From NCBI RefSeq assembly GCF_020524165.1, contig NZ_JAIVKU010000006.1, forward strand, positions 62,001 through 126,000: a stretch of 64,000 nucleotides of DNA, in the 5' to 3' direction. A program made the position numbers and the translations under genes. The notes below the pieces were generated by a model. That model did no database searches. It was not told the origin of the DNA and saw only the letters and a program-made list of their open reading frames with translations. This DNA comes from Guptibacillus hwajinpoensis (GTDB taxonomy: Bacteria; Bacillota; Bacilli; Bacillales; Guptibacillaceae). Below, piece by piece: positions 60,742-64,000 of this stretch (the first letter of the stretch is position 1; each line of letters starts with the position of its first letter).

Positions 60742-61039
60742 TACGATGATCTGGCTCATCATAGGTCTTGCTATTGTAACGTATATTCCAAGAATGGTTC
60801 CGCTCGTCTTTTTTAATTCTGATAAAATACCATCCGCTATTCAAAACGTATTAAAAAACGTTCCATTCGCTATACTGGGAGCACTCATTTTTCCAGGAAT
60901 CCTTACAATCAATGATGATCTACTGTTTGGTGTTATTGGGGCAGTTGCTGCAATTCTGGCTGCCTATCTAGGAGCAAACTTAATTGTTGTCGTTATGTTT
61001 TCAGTAGCTGTTTTAAGTACTTATGCCTATTTTATTTAA
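60734..61039 (+). CDS. azlD: AzlD family exporter subunit
   Basis: A 101-residue membrane protein with three hydrophobic helices and the AzlD start IGLAIVTYIPRMVPLVFF. It is the small partner of AzlC. ATG 60734 lies inside azlC; an in-frame start nine codons earlier has no better ribosome site. Confidence 0.9.
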   Translation: MSNTMIWLIIGLAIVTYIPRMVPLVFFNSDKIPSAIQNVLKNVPFAILGALIFPGILTINDDLLFGVIGAVAAILAAYLGANLIVVVMFSVAVLSTYAYFI

Positions 61040-61132
61040 CAAAACCAAAAATTAAATGATTTATATTTTCTGAGTTTTGTGATATAAACTAAGTAAAACT
61101 AAATATTGTGTTCTGAAGAGGAGGAATGAAAC

Positions 61133-61255
61133 ATGCATTTGTTTCGTATTTTGATGGTTGGTTTTTTCTCAATGACCGCCGTGTCTCTCGTTTGGTTCCA
61201 ATCTGTCGAACTGATCTCCTCATTCATTGATTTTTTCATTCACAATAAAAGATAA
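61133..61255 (+). CDS. Small single-pass membrane protein of 40 residues
   Basis: A 40-residue open frame, MHLFRILMVGFFSMTAVSLV at the start and ending IDFFIHNKR. It has one hydrophobic membrane segment (residues 6-22), an amphipathic stretch and a basic end. A perfect AGGAGG lies 8 bases before the ATG, and a hairpin terminator follows 7 bases after the stop, so it is very likely a real gene in its own unit. I do not recognise a family; small membrane regulators or toxins have this shape. Confidence 0.62.
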   Translation: MHLFRILMVGFFSMTAVSLVWFQSVELISSFIDFFIHNKR

Positions 61256-61262
61256 CGTGTTG

Positions 61263-61294
61263 AAAAGAGCTTTTCTGAAAGCTCTTTTTTCTTT
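61263..61294 (+). terminator. Terminator after the 40-residue gene
   Basis: A perfect 11-bp stem AAAAGAGCTTT / AAAGCTCTTTT (61263-61273 with 61278-61288), loop TCTG, then TTCTTTG. Confidence 0.85.
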
Positions 61295-61373
61295 GTTTTT
61301 TTAATCCACTAAAATTTTGCTATACTAAACCTTGCAACAATGACAGGACCAAATAGAAAAGGATGTTGCCCTT

Positions 61374-62252
61374 ATGAGATGTATTTCAATCGATATGGAT
61401 GGGACGCTTTTAACAAACGAACAAACCGTTAGTTTCGAGAATGTAAACGCTATTCGAGAGGCACAGAGTCAAGGGATCACGGTCGTGCTCAACACTGGAA
61501 GAGCTTATGATGGAGCGATGAAGCCGCTGGAAGGTACTGGTTTAGAACTTCCAATTATTTGTTATAATGGGGCGGAGATTCGCTCAGTTGATGGAGATAT
61601 CTTACACGCCATTTACCTTGATGATCAGCAAGTTCAAGCGATAAAAGAAATTCTTGATGGTGAAGGTATTTATTATCAGCTATTTACAAACAAAGGAGTT
61701 TTTACTCACGATTACGACGGGACGATCGACTTAATTATCGATATGATGAAAAGTTCAAATCCTAATTTAACAGACGAAGAATTACATATTGGCGCCAAGC
61801 GTCAGTTTGAGAGTTTGTCACTTAAGGCCGTTGATGATTTTGAAGAATTATTAGCCGATAAAAGCCTCCATGTCTATAAATTCCTTAGTTTCTCTTTTGA
61901 TGAAGAACGATTGGAACGAGCGGGCGCTTCAGCGGAGAAGGTTCAGAAGACAGTTGTTACCTCATCAGGGAAAGAGAATTTAGAAATCAATCACGAAGAG
62001 GCCCAAAAAGGACTTGCACTTGAAACGTTTGTGACACAAAAAGGTCTTGATATGAAACAATCCGCTGCAATTGGAGATAACTATAATGATATTTCCATGT
62101 TTAAAAAAGCGTCTTATGCCATTGCGATGGGAAATGCGGATGAGAAAATCAAAAAACAAGTTTCGTTTGTTACGAAGAGCAATGAAGATGACGGTGTTGC
62201 CCATGCCATCTATAAATTAATGGACGAAGATCTCCTATCTAAATCTAATTAA
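61374..62252 (+). CDS. Cof-type HAD hydrolase
   Basis: A 292-residue HAD phosphatase of the Cof (class IIB) group. It starts ISIDMDGTLLTNEQTV, with the nucleophile and acid aspartates, then LNTGRAYDG (motif II), and the C-terminal motif IGDNYNDISMFKKA. Members hydrolyse sugar phosphates or flavin phosphates; the substrate is not decided. It is a single-gene unit with a ribosome site AAAGGATG before ATG 61374. Confidence 0.9.
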   Translation: MRCISIDMDGTLLTNEQTVSFENVNAIREAQSQGITVVLNTGRAYDGAMKPLEGTGLELPIICYNGAEIRSVDGDILHAIYLDDQQVQAIKEILDGEGIYYQLFTNKGVFTHDYDGTIDLIIDMMKSSNPNLTDEELHIGAKRQFESLSLKAVDDFEELLADKSLHVYKFLSFSFDEERLERAGASAEKVQKTVVTSSGKENLEINHEEAQKGLALETFVTQKGLDMKQSAAIGDNYNDISMFKKASYAIAMGNADEKIKKQVSFVTKSNEDDGVAHAIYKLMDEDLLSKSN

Positions 62253-62392
62253 GATAATGCTCATAAGAAGTTTAAATTTTTTTACAACGGGAACCTTTTC
62301 TACAGGAAGGGATTCCCAGATTCAATAGAGGTTTTCCGGACCCTTGTTCGCGCAGTCTTTGAAATACTCTGCTAAAGGAGCTGGAAAAGGAA

Positions 62393-62644
62393 ATGATAAA
62401 ACCAACAGAAATTGAAGAAAAAGCAACATGCAGGATGTGTGAGACAGAGTATACGTGGTATATTCCGATTGCGAAAGAAAATGTTCATGACAATGATCGG
62501 GTTGAAGCAACGGGTATCACGACGAAAAGCAGTCAGGCACCAATTGTCGAACTTCATGTACTTTCTGAATGCCCTGTATGTGGTATTCTTAATCGCTTTG
62601 ATCACAGCTACGATCGTACAAATGTCTATGTGGAAAGTTCATAA
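62393..62644 (+). CDS. Small zinc-ribbon protein
   Basis: An 83-residue protein with two CxxC pairs (ATCRMCETEY near residue 12 and SECPVCGIL near residue 58) which would bind one zinc ion. Between them is a polar segment. No known family came to mind; such proteins may bind nucleic acid or a partner protein. Ribosome site AAAGG lies before ATG 62393. A terminator follows directly. Confidence 0.68.
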   Translation: MIKPTEIEEKATCRMCETEYTWYIPIAKENVHDNDRVEATGITTKSSQAPIVELHVLSECPVCGILNRFDHSYDRTNVYVESS

Positions 62645-62655
62645 ATAGGATAATG

Positions 62656-62686
62656 AGCCAGCAGAGTATCTGCTGGCTTTTTTTAA
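62656..62686 (+). terminator. Terminator after the zinc-ribbon gene
   Basis: A perfect 10-bp stem AGCCAGCAGA / TCTGCTGGCT (62656-62665 with 62669-62678), loop GTA, followed by seven T. Confidence 0.92.
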
Positions 62687-62837
62687 TGAAAAGAAATGGA
62701 ATATTTTAATTTAGGCATCCCTTGAAAGAGTTGCGGTTCTTTTGTAGAACATATAGAGGAGATCAGGATAGACAGGTTCTAAAATAATGATTTGCTCGTA
62801 CTATTGATAAAGAGGTCGTATCGGAAGGAGAATGAAG

Positions 62838-64000
62838 ATGAAGAAACGCATAATCTGGATCATTCTAGGATTCTCCATCTACGCCCTAATCTTGGGGCTC
62901 TATTTGTTTAAATGGGCGGACTTTGGAGTTCCTGAAGCATACAGGGGAACAGCAGCAGATCCAGCCACCTTTATGACAGCCAGGCAGTTAGAACTATCAG
63001 AAGAGTACTCGCGTTACAGAAGTTTTTTATCTTTTATTGCGATTCCCTATGAATGGATGATTTATTTAGGCGTTCTTGGCTTTGGTTTATCAAAGTTGTT
63101 TAAACAATTTAGTGAAGGGATTTCAAGAAGAAGTGTCGTTGTTGTTCCGATGTATTTGCTCCTATTAACGACATTTACATGGTTGCTCACATTTCCTCTC
63201 CATTATTGGGCGAGGTCACTTTCAGTTAAATACGGCATCAACACACAATCATTCTCTGGATGGATGAAAGATGAAATGATATCCTTTTGGATTGATATCC
63301 TATTAACCTCCCTTGTTATTGGTGTTCTTTATGCGTTAATGAAACGTTATAAGAAAAAGTGGTGGTTAATGGCATGGGGGTTAATGGTTCCGTACCTTGC
63401 ATTTATGATGTACATTCAGCCTGTTGTAATTGATCCTCTCTACAATGATTTTACGTCTCTGACAGATAAAGCGTTAGAAGAAGAGATTCTTACCATGGCC
63501 GATCGTGCTGATATTCCAGCGAGCCGGGTATTTGAAGTCAATATGTCAGAAAAAACAAATGCAATGAATGCTTACGTATCTGGAATTGGTTCAAATTTAA
63601 GAATTGTGCTTTGGGATACCACGTTAAGTAAGCTAGATGATGATGAAGTGCTGTTTATTATGGCGCATGAAATGGGTCATTATGTCATGAACCATTTATA
63701 TGGAAATTTAGTTGGAGCGCTTGCAACGAGCTTTATTGGTTTGTATCTTGCTTACAGACTTCTCAGAGTGATGGTACAAAAATGGGGCGATTCATGGGGC
63801 GTTACTTCGGAATCAGATCTTACCTCATTACCAGCCCTATTTCTGCTTTTCTCCCTTATGTCTTTCATCGCCAGCCCTGTTGAACTTGCGGTTTCTCGTC
63901 ATGCTGAAATGAATGCAGATGCGTATGCTATCGAAATGACTCATGATGTTGATGCGGCGATTGGCTCTTTTCAAACGTTAACAGTGAACAGTCTGAATGA
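62838..64000 (+). CDS. yhfN: M48 family metalloprotease (YhfN-like), cut by the window end
   Basis: The first 387 codons of a gene that runs past the window. The protein has an N-terminal membrane segment (IIWIILGFSIYALILGLYLF), more helices to about residue 200, then a zinc site IMAHEMGHYVMNH (HExxH) near residue 275 and the third ligand region SRHAEMNADAYAIEM near residue 355. This is the Ste24/YhfN type of membrane CAAX-like protease; B. subtilis YhfN has about 426 residues, so only some 40 are missing. ATG 62838 follows GGAAGGAGA. Its location after the lplJ-lcfB region agrees with B. subtilis synteny. Confidence 0.88.
   Translation, partial: MKKRIIWIILGFSIYALILGLYLFKWADFGVPEAYRGTAADPATFMTARQLELSEEYSRYRSFLSFIAIPYEWMIYLGVLGFGLSKLFKQFSEGISRRSVVVVPMYLLLLTTFTWLLTFPLHYWARSLSVKYGINTQSFSGWMKDEMISFWIDILLTSLVIGVLYALMKRYKKKWWLMAWGLMVPYLAFMMYIQPVVIDPLYNDFTSLTDKALEEEILTMADRADIPASRVFEVNMSEKTNAMNAYVSGIGSNLRIVLWDTTLSKLDDDEVLFIMAHEMGHYVMNHLYGNLVGALATSFIGLYLAYRLLRVMVQKWGDSWGVTSESDLTSLPALFLLFSLMSFIASPVELAVSRHAEMNADAYAIEMTHDVDAAIGSFQTLTVNSLN

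Noticed and set aside
62412..62648. Alternative frame over the zinc-ribbon gene
   Set aside because: The other frame has paired CxxC motifs and a better start.
1..64000. CRISPR array, tRNA, rRNA, insertion sequence or prophage
   Set aside because: No regularly spaced repeats, no tRNA or rRNA signatures, no transposase or phage genes seen on either strand.

Overview
This window looks like a chromosome segment from a Gram-positive, low-to-moderate GC Bacillaceae organism (Bacillus, Alkalihalobacillus or Pseudalkalibacillus type). The signs are strong AGGAGG-type ribosome sites, frequent GTG and TTG starts, sigma-A and sigma-B style promoters, the coproporphyrin-type heme genes, and a gene order matching the trpP-serC-hit-ecs ... 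hmoB-pbpF-hemEHY-yhgD-yhgE ... yhfI-lplJ-lcfB ... yhfN stretch of Bacillus subtilis. I saw no rRNA, tRNA, CRISPR array, insertion sequence or prophage. Names rest on motif recognition and remembered family sequences; no database search was possible.

Layout. 0-7 kb: a DUF1232 gene, trpP with a TRAP-type leader, serC, a gamma-glutamylcyclotransferase-like gene, hit and ecsABC. 7-15 kb: a stress block (ferritin-like, DJ-1/PfpI, DUF3243, PAP2 phosphatase, lipid kinase, a YhgE/Pip paralogue, a formate/nitrite-type channel, a PRC-barrel protein, HmoB), in which five transcription units carry sigma-B-like promoters. 15-25.5 kb: pbpF, hemEHY, a KinB-like histidine kinase not present at this place in B. 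subtilis, then yhgD and yhgE with two matching operators. 25.6-32.3 kb: two convergent osmoprotectant ABC importers (an OpuC-like one lacking its second permease, and OpuA) and a GbsR-type regulator. 32.4-42.5 kb: an orphan amino-acid ABC ATPase, a CcpA-type oligo-1,6-glucosidase gene, transketolase, a SorC-type regulator, yhfI, a tandem hairpin-forming intergenic repeat, a 64-residue gene, lplJ, and lcfB behind a FadR box.

42.5-59.3 kb is the most interesting region: a phenylacetyl-CoA catabolic cluster (paaABCD, an EthD-like gene, paaG, paaF, paaX, paaY), a nitronate-monooxygenase-like gene, an aromatic-amino-acid-type ABC importer, and an operon of hot-dog thioesterase, phenylalanine dehydrogenase and a complete 2-oxoacid dehydrogenase complex (E1alpha, E1beta, E2, E3). 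The promoters of the paaA operon and of the phenylalanine dehydrogenase operon carry almost the same operator (CGTT-N5-AACG) at the same distance from the -10 box, and a related site lies in front of paaX. I infer one regulon converting phenylalanine to phenylpyruvate, then directly to phenylacetyl-CoA by oxidative decarboxylation, then into ring epoxidation, without phenylacetate or a phenylacetate-CoA ligase.

59.3-64 kb: an XRE-cupin regulator divergent from azlCD, a 40-residue membrane protein, a Cof-type HAD phosphatase, a zinc-ribbon protein, and a YhfN-like M48 metalloprotease cut by the window end.
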